Shown here one piece after another: positions 1-12,945 of a stretch of 64,000 nucleotides of DNA. The stretch's first letter is position 1. Every line of letters starts with the position of its first letter. The notes below the pieces were generated by a model. The model saw only the letters and a program-made list of their open reading frames with translations, did not search any database and was not told where the DNA came from. The translations under genes and the position numbers were made by a program. This stretch comes from Promerops cafer (Eukaryota; Chordata; Aves; Passeriformes; Nectariniidae), in contig VZSE01014929.1 in NCBI GenBank assembly GCA_013398275.1, positions 186,001 to 250,000 of the forward strand. Reading direction: 5' to 3'.

Positions 1-628
1 TATGTTATACCCCAAGTAATAAAGTTCCTGTCCCTGCTTAAGTGCTGAATTCCTGACTAAAATGCAAATGAAGAAGAGGACAGAAGTAGAAATCCCATTT
101 TAATTCAAAGGTTGTTCTCCTTGCTGTCCCTGTTTTGTCCAGAATAACCAGATCCCTTATTTCTTCAGGGAAAAAAACAGCACAAGTCCAAGAGAGAAAT
201 GTGTACAACAATGGCCAGTCAATGTATTCAATGTTTATAAGAATATGAAGTTCTCCCTGAGTATTATCATGGGATGTAGATTATTTTATAACTCGACATT
301 GCATTTTGTAATTCCTGACAAACCCAAATCTGCCCAAGAACCCTGCTATTGCAAAACCCTGCAGTCCACACCACATACACAACAAAACTATTTTTAGAAC
401 ATTTACTGAAAAATCAAAAGTAGTTTAGCTCAAAATGAGCCTCTCTTAGACTTTCCATTAAAATACATCTTTAAAATAACTTTTAAACTTTATAAGTAGA
501 CTGCAAACTAAAACATTTAGGAGGCAAGAAATACCAAAGCTAAGAACTATCTGAAGAATTCCCCCCCTGCCCTTCTGGGCACAACAGAAACCTTACCTAC
601 TTACAGACAACATATTTTGGCTAATTTG

Positions 629-695
629 GTGTGTGTGTATCTATATATACACACACATACATATACATATATATGAATATACATATATGTATGTA
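629..695. repeat. GT/TA/CA microsatellite, impure
   Basis: A run of GTGTGTGTAT, CTATATATACACACACATAC and TATACATATATATGAATATA, followed by further ATATGTATG. It is a compound alternating purine-pyrimidine tract. Confidence 0.9.
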
Positions 696-3600
696 CTCAT
701 AGAGTCTGTCATTCCACGAACATAATAGGAAAAGGCAAATACTAAAATAAAGGTGTTATGGATTAACATGATGATTTATCCTACTGTGAGTGGACTAGAT
801 TTGGCTGAAAAGCATGGGGTTTGTTCTCTGTGAAATTTCTTGTATTTCTTCCAAAATTTTAAACTCCAGGGGAAGGGGTGGGCTTTTGATGGAAGGAGTT
901 TTCTGGCAAAAAATGGCCCAGTTGCAGGTCTGCTACGCCTGGGGAAGATCTGCCAGCCAGACTGTCGTTTGGGTTCTCAGCTTAATGGCAGACTGCCTAA
1001 GGCCCGGGGATCATTAGCTTTCAACATAATTAGCCCATCTATCAGGCAGATTAAACTGAGGCTCAGGACACCCAAAGAAATCCAAGGAAGTAGTGAGGTG
1101 TGAATGCTGAGGGTGGAGGTGTGATGTGTGAATACATATGGTCACTTGGACTCAGTAAAATATTGTTTTTTTCTTTTGACTGAAATATTTCAGGATCAAA
1201 TATATTTTTTCCTGAAAAACAAAAAAGAAAAAAACCCTTAAGTATTGCTGGAAAACTTCCAAATATCTCTAACCTGTACTCCTGCTGAAGGAGATAGTTC
1301 CTACTGGAAGTACCAGGACTAATTTAATGAGCAGAGGGCCTACTTTTTCAGCAATGAAGATAAAAATAAATATTGAGCAGCTGCCTACTTGACTATGCAG
1401 CAGCCACAGGCTTTAATCCATTTGATAGACCGTAAATCTGCATGGAAACCAAAGAACAGTGGAAGTATTTTATATTTATGAATCTATTATATGCATGTAA
1501 TGTAGCATTAACTATTTGTCTTTAGCATGTCTGCATATGTACATATCTTTTGAAATGCTATGTGCATACTATATATGCATATAATATGCATATCAGTACA
1601 GAAAAATCTCTATATCTAAATTTAATTAGTTGTCCATATTTAAAAAATATATTAAAGACAAAAGAAAGACTTGGCATGTTAACTGGAGCCATGCACAGTA
1701 AATACCACCCTTGTGTATCCACAGTCTGTCTCTAAACTAGACGTTATTGTGCTAAATTGTGTATGGGTAAAATATAATAATCAGAATGTTTCATCAGAAA
1801 TATGCAAATATTTAGACTTTTGGATGCAAAATTTTGGATATTACCATCCCACAGAACTGTACTTTTTAGTAATGGATGTATAGGGAAAAAGTACAGCATT
1901 TAGAAAGACTGACCACATTTGTTTCACATGAATCTAAGTTCACAGTCAAATCAAAAGAAAGCTTTTTTTTTTTAGCAAAACGTGTCACCTATTCTTCCTG
2001 CATACCTTTCAAATGTTATTGTTTAAAAATAGATTGTGCAAGGAAGCATACAACTAAAATAGGAATCTCCAGCAGCTGTGTCAGCAAATATGTTTGGTAA
2101 GAACCTAAACTGTCTCTACTGAAGGAAGATAAATCATCTTTCCCTAAAATGGTACCAGCAATTAGCAGAATTTATTAGAGCTAGTATCTCTTCTCAGCCA
2201 TCAGGAAGAGCAGAGCCTTACATAATTTAAAACACCAAGGAGGATGTGAATTTTTTTCCTCTCTTGTAGACCTTGCAAGATTCTTCCCTGCGTTACCACC
2301 TCCAGGGTGAAAGAACTTCCAAGCCATTTGCTCAGGAGCAAACCTGAGGCTCTGCACACCAGGCTGTAGCCACCAGCCTTCTCTTCTTAGTGAGGACAGG
2401 ATGCCCAGAGCACTCAGAATCTGCACTGGGCTCCCTGTGGTTCACTTCTGCCCAGTGGCTCTCCATCAGCATTGGGAACTTTGCTTCTCCCATTTTCTTC
2501 TAACATTTAAACTTGGCAGGCTACAGAAACATCTTCTTGGATGGGTTTCTGAGATTGGCTGGATTTTGGAGAGTGAATAGCAAGGCAGAGTACCAAGCAA
2601 GACTGACCTGCCAACATCATCTTTTTTTGGATTTTGGTGTTTGATTGGTTGGTTGGGTTTTTATCTCCCTAAAAATACCATTCCAGCTGTAGGCCATGCT
2701 TAGACTCTACTGTGGATCACCTACAATGTTTTTGGGTTTTGTAAAACAAGACCTGTCACAGATGGGCATGAAAGATAAATTGTTACAAGTAATAGATAAA
2801 TAAATACAGCCCAGAAAGATTCATTTTACCCTACTTCAGGCAAATCCCAATTGATGACAAGTTTCTAGGAAAAGTAACTCGCATCCTTATTTGTACATAA
2901 AGTGCCTAGTACACATCAGTGCTACTAAAGAAAAGAGATACTAAGAAGAAGAGAAAGTATTAATAGTATTCCTCAGGATATCTATGAAATGAGCAGATAC
3001 TTGCTTCTGGGTGATGGGAAGCAAGTGACAAACTGAGGGTCACAGTGAGCATGGTCTAGGGATAAACCCTCCAGAGTTATGTTCTGAAGAAGCTGATTCT
3101 TTTCCTTTTTGTTACAGTACTCTCGCAAAAAAAATTTGCTTCTAACTACCACGAAGATGGTTGTTACTCTTAGTGCTAAAAAATACTTTAATCAGCCATA
3201 TTATGCTCTTATAAAGCCATCAAACATGCCCTGTGTCTTTTGTTTTATTTGTTTCTTCCCATGACTTCACAGAACAAACCAGTGGCTATTTTTCCATCAC
3301 ACTGACTTGCGCTCAGCAAACAGCTGATTACTCATTGTCAAGTATGTAAATCTTTGAAGTGCAAAGCTAAGGAAAGAACATCCCTATTTATTTCTAAAGT
3401 GAAATCCCAGCATCCAGCAGAATTTTAAAACTGATTTTTCTAGGGCAATACTTCTTTCATCCTCCCAATGCTAAGTATTAAATAAGAGAGATCTGTCTTC
3501 ATTCAAGCTGTGACCCTTGAAGTCTTATGATGTGTTTACATGAGCACAGACTATTTTTCTCCAAGCTAGTTCACATCATGCGTGTTCCTCTCAAACTCTT

Positions 3601-6600
3601 CAGAATCCAGAATATTAATGACCCTCCCTTCCATCCTGGCTCGTCAGGGAATTGGGAAGCTGGGGAGTCTGGATGCTGCTGAAATAGTTTTCATCAGAAA
3701 GCTGGTATTATTCCTGGTTCATTGATAAGAGGCTGACTCGTTGTATTAATATTTTCTCTCTTTTGGCACCTAATTGGAGTTGCAGCTTGCATTTTTAAAA
3801 TAAAATTTAATAGGCTATATTATTTTCTATATTTAGATAACAGATCCCATTAGTTTCACCTGCACTTACTCAATACTCCTGCAGAATCTAATTTGTGCAC
3901 TCAGTAGCAGAAGTAGCCTCATTAGCCTCTTAACATGTTTGAACTACTTGCCAACACAAAATGAAGGCTCTGGGCAGGGATGTAATCCAGCCTATTGTGC
4001 AACTTTCAACCAGTTTCATCACTGCAATAGACTTCTTTTTTCATTTTCATCACATGCCTTTCACTTCCATAAATAGCTGGGCAAAGCTGCTTGCCCACAG
4101 CCACCCACTCCCTTACAGCCATGACTTAATAGTCATCAAAAAGTGGCAACAATTGAAAGAGTAGTCAGCTAGTGCTTTCCCCTGAATGCAGGGGAAAGCA
4201 AAGTTTGGAAATTCTTCTTGTTTTTAAACTGCTTGAACTGAACCCAGGCAAAGCAGCATGTTTAACTACGTAACCATGCTGCTTTAGTGGAGCAAAGGTT
4301 CTCCAGTGCACTGAGTGAGGCAGGAAACTCACATGAAAGAAAAGAAATCCTGTAACTAAAACTTCCCCCATCATGTAAATGCACTGCTGAGGTGGGACTG
4401 GTGACCCTCTGTCAGGCATTCCTTATCTTAATTTTGTGCCTTCAAAGCTCTTTTCATGTTGGCTCTTTAATCTAATTTCTTTAGACTCCTGCAACAATGT
4501 GAATCCCTTTCCCAAGCTGAAAGTGTGAGCTGGGGAACCCCAATGACTACAACATGGTTAATTGCCCAGACTGGACCAAAGCTTAAAAAAACAGGGACAG
4601 ATATCTGCAGTATGAGCCAGCACAGCTCAGCAAGGAGTAGGTAATAACTCTGCGGATGGCTCAATCATGGGAAGAGCATAAGGAATCAATGAATTTTCAC
4701 AATTTTTTGCTGACAACAGGGCAGTTATGGGACTATGGACCCAAAATTTTTAAGTCCTAAAAGAGAGAGTGTCATGTGTTGTCCAACCTCAGGCTTTTTT
4801 TCAGGTTCTATCTGTTAAAGTGAGCAATTTGTTGGAGCTGGGCCTCCACCACAAGGAGTTGGCATTTTACAACAGAAAAACGCTGTGTAGAAAAATTCCC
4901 AATGAACTACATTAGCTGGAATCTTCTGTGCGCTGTCAAAACTTTGTACTTTCCCTCAACCTCATCTGAGTAGTTTTCAGCAGTCAGAGAAGAAAACCCA
5001 GCTTGACACATATGTGGAAACCTCCCAGCCAAATGGCTGAGGCTGAGCAGAAGAATGTTTTTTGGGCCTTTTTCAAATGGAGAAAATCACGCATTCATCT
5101 CTCTGCACAACCAAGATAGTAACTCACTGGGAGAACAGTCCTCCTTGGAATCAGGGCAATCAGAAAAATGGAGAAAAAGTTTTAGAAGTAGCCTAATCAC
5201 AGATTTAAAACAAACCAAACCTAGAGGATGCCATTTGATGCATATTTTTCTGTTGTATTTTTTCTGTATCACTGAGCGCACATAACTCTAAGCACGATTT
5301 GGGGAACTGGAGTTTGCAAACTGGTTCAGAACAGATTGTCCTGAATGATTCTAGTGTCTATTCAGTTACAAAGACAAGACCCACTCTGGAGGCCCTTCTC
5401 ATCACTTCTGCAAGAAGGCAGTGTATGTTCCTTAGCTAGGGACCTAACTCCATCACAGATGGGTGATGCCCCTTTCACCCAGAGCCCTCATTTCAAGGGA
5501 AGGAGGTAAAAATGAGAAATTTCTCAGAGATCTCTGATAGATGAGGAAAAGGAAAGAGATTCCCTCAATTTTTTCCACTGTTGGAAAAGATAAGGGCTCT
5601 TTGCCCCTTCCAAAGCTGCTATTCCCAGGAGCTAAAGGCAGGAGCAATTGATCTCTTCCCTTCAGTCCACTTGAAAAGAGAGAAGTCTGGGAGCCACATG
5701 TTACTCAACTGTGTGAAAAACAGCTCAAGTAAAACCTCTTTTTTTCCCTCCACCCCACGTAAAAACACCAGCCACTTTTTGGAGAGGAAGGACTCATCCT
5801 CCTCACAATTTCAAATTAGCAGGTCTCGGACTTTTGGTGAAGTGCCCAACTCACCCACAGACACATTTTCTTCCAGCAGCTATCAAGCAGTGAAAATTGT
5901 GGTCAGCTACACCTGTGGTATTCAGGGAAAAGCAAAATTTGTTTTCTTTTTTTTTTTAAACCACCTGAAGCTAATCTGTGAAATATAATAAGTTGGCAAG
6001 TCACAAACACCCAGAAGCAGATTGTGTGGCACTGGTTGAAACCAGTGGAGCCCCTGCAGCCATGTATTTTGCAGACAGAAGAATGTTTACAAAGATAGGG
6101 TGGAACAAAAGGCAGAGGTACATCTTATCACTACACTTACACTTTCAGGAAGGTAAAAAAAATATGCCTGGAAACTGTACCTATGTAGCTTAAAAATATT
6201 ATTTAAAAAAAAAAAGAAGTAATATCAGCTTCAAATTAGCCAGGCTGCGTTAGAAATGTGATTGAGCGTATGTCAATCTCTTTTGCCACTTGCCCTATCT
6301 TTTGAACCAACTGACTGGTTTTAGCTGAAATTGATGGAGCAACAGTCTGAGTATCATGAAACTTGATAGCTTGATTGAGGTGAGAGATGTGGTCTGAGCT
6401 GCTGTACTCCCTCCTGACCAGGCTGGCAGCAATGCCTTCTGCCTCCTTTGCAGGTGGTGAAATGAAAAAGAAATAAGGGGAGAAGAGGGTAGAGTAAAGA
6501 GGAATGGAGGTCAGGGATGGATGTGTGAAAGGTCTGGAAGGATGGCTGGGCTTGCTGAAGTGGGAGTAAGGTGTGCAGAAAGATAGAGCACAAATAAATA

Positions 6601-9600
6601 AGGAACCCAGGCATCACCAATTCCAATGCTCACAATAAAAAAAACAAACCCTTTAATAACTGGCTCCAAGTGTTTTGTGTCAACCAGAAATATCTGGAAT
6701 TGCAGAGATTTATTCTTTCATGTATTAATAGATTTTAGTGCTTAAAATTTCAAGGCATTGCATATCTTTGCTATGGGACTCCCTTTAACCCCTTTGCTGC
6801 TGGTCCTTCTTGCATCTTCTGTGCTGCGGCAGAAGGTGACAGTTTTCCTTTGCTGTGCCGGTGCTCCATAGGCAGAAACCAGGGTATCTGTGTTGGGGTT
6901 TCTGAAGCATAAAGTGGGAAAAAGCCAAAAGAAAGACTTTTTCTTGTCCTGGGAAGGCAAGAGGGGAAATAATGAGGAAAACTAAGGGTGGCATAAATTT
7001 AAAAAAGGGCAACGACAACAGCGCCAACACTTTCCCCCTATTTGTGTACACAAGCACACACCAAAAAAATCTTGTTTTTCTAGAAAAAAAAATTTGTGGA
7101 CATAGAATTCCTTAAAATTTATTGTTAAAGTGTGTGTATTCCACAAAAATAATGCTCCAATTCTTCAATGCCTGTTTTTGGCAGGCAGATCTTACACCAG
7201 CCTCAAGCTGATACAAGCTGTAGAGACCAGATCCAATAGTTTCTTAATCTGGAAATTCTTTTACTTTACATAATTTTCATATTCATATATTAGACGTGTT
7301 CAACATCTACACAACAGTTATGGTATCCATTTGGGGCCAAAAGGAATTAGTTTTATTTCTTAACAATCTTCTTCCTTTAAATGATGGTAAACACAACATT
7401 TATCAAAATCCCTGGCTATTTTAAAGGGTTGCTCCTAAAAATAAATACTGTAGCTTAGCTGGATCCAACCCTTTATTATATATTATAAATTATATATATG
7501 TCTGTAATACACAGCCATTTTGTTCCGAATTTGGAAGACTTCTTTCCACTTGTTGCTGGGCCAGCAATGTCACTTAAGACTAAAGACAGATAAGAAGGCA
7601 ATTTCTGTATATCCTTCAAAAATTCCCATGTTTGATCCTTGAGAGTTTGTTTAGAAATGTGTATATGTTGCTTAAACGAAAAAGGAAGTCAACAGACACT
7701 AAGATCTGCCCAGACAGATATTTATTTCATATTTTGGATGTTTGCTTTTTTCTCATTGCTTCTCTGGAAGTGATGTCACTTGTCAGAAGAAATTATTAAT
7801 GCTCTGTTCCTTAGTAGCAGCAAGAGGAAATCACATTTCTTATCACGGGTTTCTCTTTGCAATAGAATCTGGATAAACCTCAAGCCCCATTATGCCAAAA
7901 TTATTTGTCATTTCACCCCTTTTAAGAGATTCATGTTGCTAAAGGGGGACTGAGGCTGATCTCCTGCCCTTCAGGCTAGCATACAAACAGTGGGAAAGAT
8001 TTGCAAATATCCAGTGGGAAGAGGTATAAATAAAATCTGGTGCTACACACTCTTCCTTCTCTGGGATTAGGCTAGACACCCAACACAGCTATGATATTTA
8101 TCATGTTTGGTCATCCCATGGAGAGGCAAAGGATGGGACAGTACATCAGAGCTTGGTGCTGCCTCTTCCCAAGGTCCAGACACCTGAATTTCTTCTTCTA
8201 ACTATCAGCAGTGGCCTACTGCTGGAGCTTCCCCTTCACTGAAGGGTGCCAATGGCAGTAACTCAGTGTCTCGTATCCCGGGGCAAACTGGTGGTGACTC
8301 TTTGTAGCAGCTGGTATATGGGGCTTTCTAAAAACCCAGTGGTTTCATATTCCTGTTGCCCATAGCTCAGGAGGGCAGACAGTGCAGTTACCAGTCACTG
8401 CCTCTCCTGTCCCTCTTGCCTGGTGGAAGAGGTTGAAGCATAGCCCAAGGTGACTGCAGTATTGGAAGACAATGCTCAATTTTATTGCCTATCCCTCTGA
8501 ACAGGGCAGCAGAATTTCTTCTGAAGTGACAGAACAGCACTTTTATTTTAACCAAAATATAAAATAGAGAAAAAAATGATTACTGCTGTGGGACATATAC
8601 AGACATCTTTAGATTCAACAATAGCTCCTTGTTTTGAAGAGTCTCCTTCAAAAGATGTGGAATCTAACCACATCCATGGTGTTAACTTTTTTAGAGACTG
8701 TATTTCAAAATCCCAGCTTCTGGCTTGGACAGTCTCATGTGTCAGAACAAGTTCCCTGGACTCCTTTATTACACCACCAAAAGTTCTCAAGCTTGATTTT
8801 GAGAAGAAAAAAGTAAAGCCCTGTAGAAGCAAGTAATTAGACTGAACAGAAGGGCCCAAAGCTAAGGAAGGTAAAGCTCAAAGCACCATTACCAGAGATA
8901 CACCCATGAGGCCTCAGCAAAGTCATAGATGTGGAAGCTGCAAAATATTTAACTGGAAAAAGAACACTCTACTTACTAAGTCTCTCCTAAGCATAGAGTG
9001 TGAAATTTTACTCAGAGTTGAAAAACTGAGGAAGTGGGGCCTGTTGGACCAAGAGATGAACTAAGAGCCAAAAGCTGATACATTCAAACTTTTGCTCCCA
9101 TCTCGCAGTCCACAGCCAAAGGTTCACCACATCCCTGTGCTGCTATGTTCAGAAGCAAATCACATGCTTGTCTACTCATCTGAGGGAAGATTTATTAAAG
9201 TCTAAAGATTTATTAAATTATTTATTAAAGGGAATTCAGGCTTTGGCAACTAAACCTGATGAAATCCGTAGCACTGTCTCTTCTGTATTTGTTTTATGCT
9301 TACCTACAGAGATGTATTAAAAATTCTGCCGTTTTTAGATCCAGAAGCCTGAACTATCAAGACATCTACAAAAGTGTAATTAAGGCAAAATGTTTTGACT
9401 TTGGCATTGTGCCATAGAAGAACGTTCAAGGAAAAGGGCTGATGACTGAGAACAGTAAGCAATTTTTTCAAAGCCTTTTATGCCACTTCTGCTATTGTTT
9501 CTGACTCTCATGGCTCTGTTTCTTCTGACTCTCATTTTCTTCACAATAGCTGTCTTTTCTGTGTTTGCCACTGAGATCAATAAAGAGATGTTAATTAAAA

Positions 9601-12600
9601 GAAAATCTGCTGGAGGTTGTACTTTTCTGTTGGAATTTATCACAGTCTTTGGCAGCAACACCTCACTGGCCCTGACTACCATGCCAAAATAGGCTTGGTC
9701 TTGGCTTGTCATGGAGACGTGCTTGGGTACAACCCTGACCTCCAGTGACAGTTCCACTAGCACACGTGTGCCTCCTTAACATCCCTCCCACCACACGCCC
9801 TCCTCTACAGACTGACTTCTGTGAGCTGTTAAGTACACAAAATACCCTGTGCATCAATATTACTCTTCCAAATAAACCATCATGAGACCATATTTACAAA
9901 ACAACCCTAATTACCACAGCCACTGACACATCACTCTTGAACAAGACAGATCTGCACTTCTGTCCTAAAGCCACAGTTTGTGCATCTTTGTTTCCTGCTT
10001 TCCTTTCTGAGAATCGAAGAACATGTCCACGTGTAAAGTCTCTTGTGCAATAGCAGTGGAGATAAGGTCTTAGTGGAAGCCATATCTCACCAACTGCTGA
10101 GATACAGACATTAATTCATGGCTACATACAGAGGTGAAGGGCAGATAGTGAAGGGCTTCCCATTATTTGGCAAGCAAATGCCAATCACAACAACACAACA
10201 GGTTTTCAGTACAGAGGTCCACCAATGGACCAATTGGGCTGTGCAAAAATGGCAAGGCAGACAACCAGCTCAGTAATATGGATTCAAGTTCAACAGAATG
10301 TGCACTGCTAATGGAAGGAGAAAAGCATCCTCTGATGTTCTGTGTGACAGTCACTTTCACCAGGTTCAGAGGAAGCAAGCCAAAAATACCTCCAGCAACC
10401 CCCCAAAAAAGATATCCTGCTGAAAATAAAACAGACAGTTCAATGCTCATTACTGTGCATTTTGCCTGCACCTGTGTGTGGGCTGAGAATCCTTTTTACT
10501 AAGTTTCTTGCTTTTTAAATATATCACAAACACACGCATAGACAAAACATGAGGCATAGACCTGTCAGAGGCAGACTAATGTCAGCACTTCAGCCTCCTG
10601 GCTGTCAGGTCTGATTCCAAATAACCTTTTGCCTTCTTGTTCCAGCTACTAAATTACAGATCAAGTGAAAAATGTAATTATACCCCAAAAGGCCATGGAT
10701 AGCATCTTGGAATACAGGGAATTGTGAATGGAACAACAATAGTAAAAAGAAAAACTAGTATTACCTGTGGTGCATGGCTAATCCAAAATGCTCCACGGTC
10801 CCACAAGAGCTATTATAGAACTGTTTCCTATTTGCCAATCTCTTTTTCAGGGATAAAAACAATTCCTCCCACATCCCCCCACTCCCCTGGCTCTTTTTTA
10901 AGCCTTGTGAAAAATATATCTTCCCTGTTGCAATAAATACTCAGCTATACTGTTACTGAAGTCTACTGTATTGTTTTTTTTCCTTGAGGATGATACAGAA
11001 CTTGTGTTTTTTGAAGTCATATGAAGCTGAGAATATCAAGACTTATTTTCTGTGCACAAATTTATCTGCTAAATTTTTACAGAAGGAAAAAATTTAAATA
11101 ATTTATAGGAATATATTTTCTCAATTGGATCTGATAATGTTATAATAGATTGGAAGTGCTATCAAAAACTAAATTAACTTCTATTTTTTTTATTTGTTTA
11201 TTGGAATACTAAATATTCAAGGACCTTCTCTGCATTCTTGCACATGTCTCTAAAGACACCACTATTCAAAATACTAAATTATTCTTACCAGCACCTGACA
11301 AGATAAAAGTAGGTGGCGGTGTTAGCGTGCAAACCTCCACAGTTGTTAATCCAATTTACATACAGTCAGAAAGGCTGCTGATGGCTGAAATTTTTAATCT
11401 CCTCTTTCTTATTACTGTCATGATTCTTACCCTTATTCAGGTACTTGTACTCATGTTTTAAAAGGAAAATAGGCAATAAACTGGAAAAGTATTAATATTT
11501 CAGCTTCTGTCCCTTGATTGGCAGTCTTCTACCTCAAATACAACCCACAGAAGAATCCAGCTCCCCACCTCCATTTGCTGGCACTAAAGACGGTTCTTCT
11601 GAGTCTGAGAAGATACGAATATTTATTACTCCACAGACAGCTCAGGCTGTGCTTGCTCAGGAGGCTGGCCCAGCACAGCCCCAAGGCACTGGGCCCTGGA
11701 GATGTGTATCCAACACACTGGCCCACATTTCTAGTCCTGGGCAGCTCTAACGGGACAGCAGTGTGCCTCAGCCCGCGGCTGCGCCGGCTTGCTCTCATTT
11801 CAGCTGGGGCCGCGTCACACCTTTGTCCAAGAGCACACACTGTGGCCTACAAAGAAAGAAAACGTTACAGGTACCCTAGCTACCTTTTTCTTTTTCCTTT
11901 TTTATATTTGAAGCGTCAAATTTAGTGAGAAATGGGAGAAAGTTTTGTATTTTCTCATGAAATTCAGTATCTATAGGTGGATGATATAGAGCTTGTACAC
12001 TGCTCGCAGGTGGAGAAGGAAACAAGCCATGGGATTGAGAGCTCATTAAAAAACCACACATGGAAAAATTCCCTACAAAGTATCATGTGGAAGTTATAGG
12101 AATCCTGAACTGAATGCAGTGTCTCATAAAAAGCAAGTTATATCACAAGATGACTTGACTCTGTTCAGCTGGGGTTCTGCCAGCCCACAAAGAAACCACA
12201 ATCCAGACTTTTCTCTTAATTCCTAGTACTTTGAGGTCTATGAGAAAACAAATCAGGTGAATAGTGTCCTTGAAAATACTCTCTCTAGTCCAATCTCTGG
12301 CAGTATACTTCAATTTCAGCCATTCTGGAAGTGCCTTAAGCTCTGTCTGCAAATTCACTTGGCTTCAATTTCGGCAATGCATTATAGACCAGATGGATTT
12401 AGGAAAGTTCACTGATTGGATTGATCAAACTAAAGGAAGGAGAAGAGAGAAATAAAGGAAAAATATTTTTCCTCTGCTTCCTAAAATATATAAAGAAATA
12501 TAATTAATTTATTTGAAACAGTTTCCCAGGTGTCTCTCTATGTACTTAGGTTGCAAACCACAGCTCTATGAATGCAGCCTGGCAGCAATCAGGGATCCAG

Positions 12601-12837
12601 CCATGGACATGCAGGACAGTTGCTCACTGTCCAAACTATGTGCTGCTCTATTAGTATTTTCCCGAGGCCTGCAAAAATAACAGACATAAAACCCCTTAAA
12701 GAATATGGGCACCAGAACAACTGAAAATGGAAACGGGCATAAATTCATCTTTGTGGTACAAACCACGAAGACTGTCCTGATGCCAGAGCACAGATGCTTT
12801 GGACACAGTTTTGATGTCCTAATGCAAGCTGTTAAAA

Positions 12838-12945
12838 TCATAGAATCACAGAATCATAGAATGGCTTGGGTTGGAAGGGACTTAAAGATCACCTAATTCC
12901 AACACCAGGCAGGTCTGGGGCACACCTAGTGTTAAGCAAGGATCT
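12838..12945 (-). mobile_element. CR1 LINE 3'-end fragment
   Basis: The stretch opens with TCATAGAATCACAGAATCAT and continues AGAATGGCTTGGGTTGGAAG, GGACTTAAAGATCACCTAAT and TCCAACACC. This is the reverse complement of the CR1 3' terminus with its ATTCTATG-type octamers. It is a very short copy in minus orientation. Identity to CR1 is clear to about 12905 and fades after it, so the right boundary is uncertain. Confidence 0.9.

Noticed and set aside
5581..5988. 135-codon plus-strand ORF
   Set aside because: No family similarity recognised, ends in a poly-Phe run from a T tract, and no supporting signals.
11640..11830. GC-richer patch with a few CpGs as a third CpG islet
   Set aside because: CpGs are concentrated in only about 60 bases (near 11770-11815), too few to call an island.
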